Assembly: GCA_024403585.1 (NCBI GenBank)
Contig: JAKSRN010000117.1
Span: 1-6,026, forward strand
Direction of reading: 5' to 3'
Source: Lachnospiraceae bacterium
Lineage (GTDB): Bacteria; Bacillota; Clostridia; Lachnospirales; Lachnospiraceae
DNA: 6,026 bases
The position numbers and the translations under genes were made by a program. Each line of letters begins with the position of its first letter. Position 1 is the first letter of the stretch. The notes under the pieces were generated by a model. That model ran no database searches. It saw only the letters and a program-made list of their open reading frames with translations, and was not told where the DNA came from. This document shows positions 6,015-6,026 of this stretch, piece after piece.

Positions 6015-6026
6015 AAAAACAAATCA

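Overview
The window carries five complete protein genes, all on the + strand, with short gaps and no sign of prophage, CRISPR or toxin-antitoxin content. Moderate GC by eye, strong AGGAG-type Shine-Dalgarno (SD) sites and the gene families point to a Firmicutes (Clostridia) genome, most likely Lachnospiraceae (Blautia/Ruminococcus/Dorea-like). That is an inference from style and family content, not a species identification.

Layout. Positions 1-161 hold a short open frame (40-165) that looks like the broken 3' end of a gene and overlaps the next start as ATGA. A tRNA-methyltransferase of the TrmO/TsaA family (162-851) is followed, with a TGATG stop/start overlap, by an orphan PflX-like (COG1313) radical SAM protein (851-1798). 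A 127-nt gap with inverted and imperfect direct repeats precedes an RlmI-like 23S rRNA m5C methyltransferase (1926-3128). After 70 nt comes a DUF554 (YqgA/YdfK-like) membrane protein (3199-3927). A 212-nt regulatory gap then leads to a Na+/phosphate symporter with a C-terminal PhoU-like domain (start re-assigned to 4140, end 5966). The last 60 nt carry a strong bulged hairpin.

How they fit together. The first three genes are two RNA-modification enzymes and a radical SAM/Fe-S protein, with the first two translationally coupled. The phosphate symporter looks separately controlled. Its upstream region has four 7-bp TTTGCGA-like direct repeats spaced 11, 11 and 12 bp, ending 9 nt before a TTTAAT -10-like hexamer. 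This geometry resembles the Pho boxes bound by PhoB/PhoP-type response regulators. It is followed by a leader able to form three consecutive hairpins.

The coding content is ordinary housekeeping. The parts most worth a second look are non-coding: the phased repeats and structured leader before the symporter, and the bulged-T hairpin at the right edge. I see no convincing new multi-gene system.
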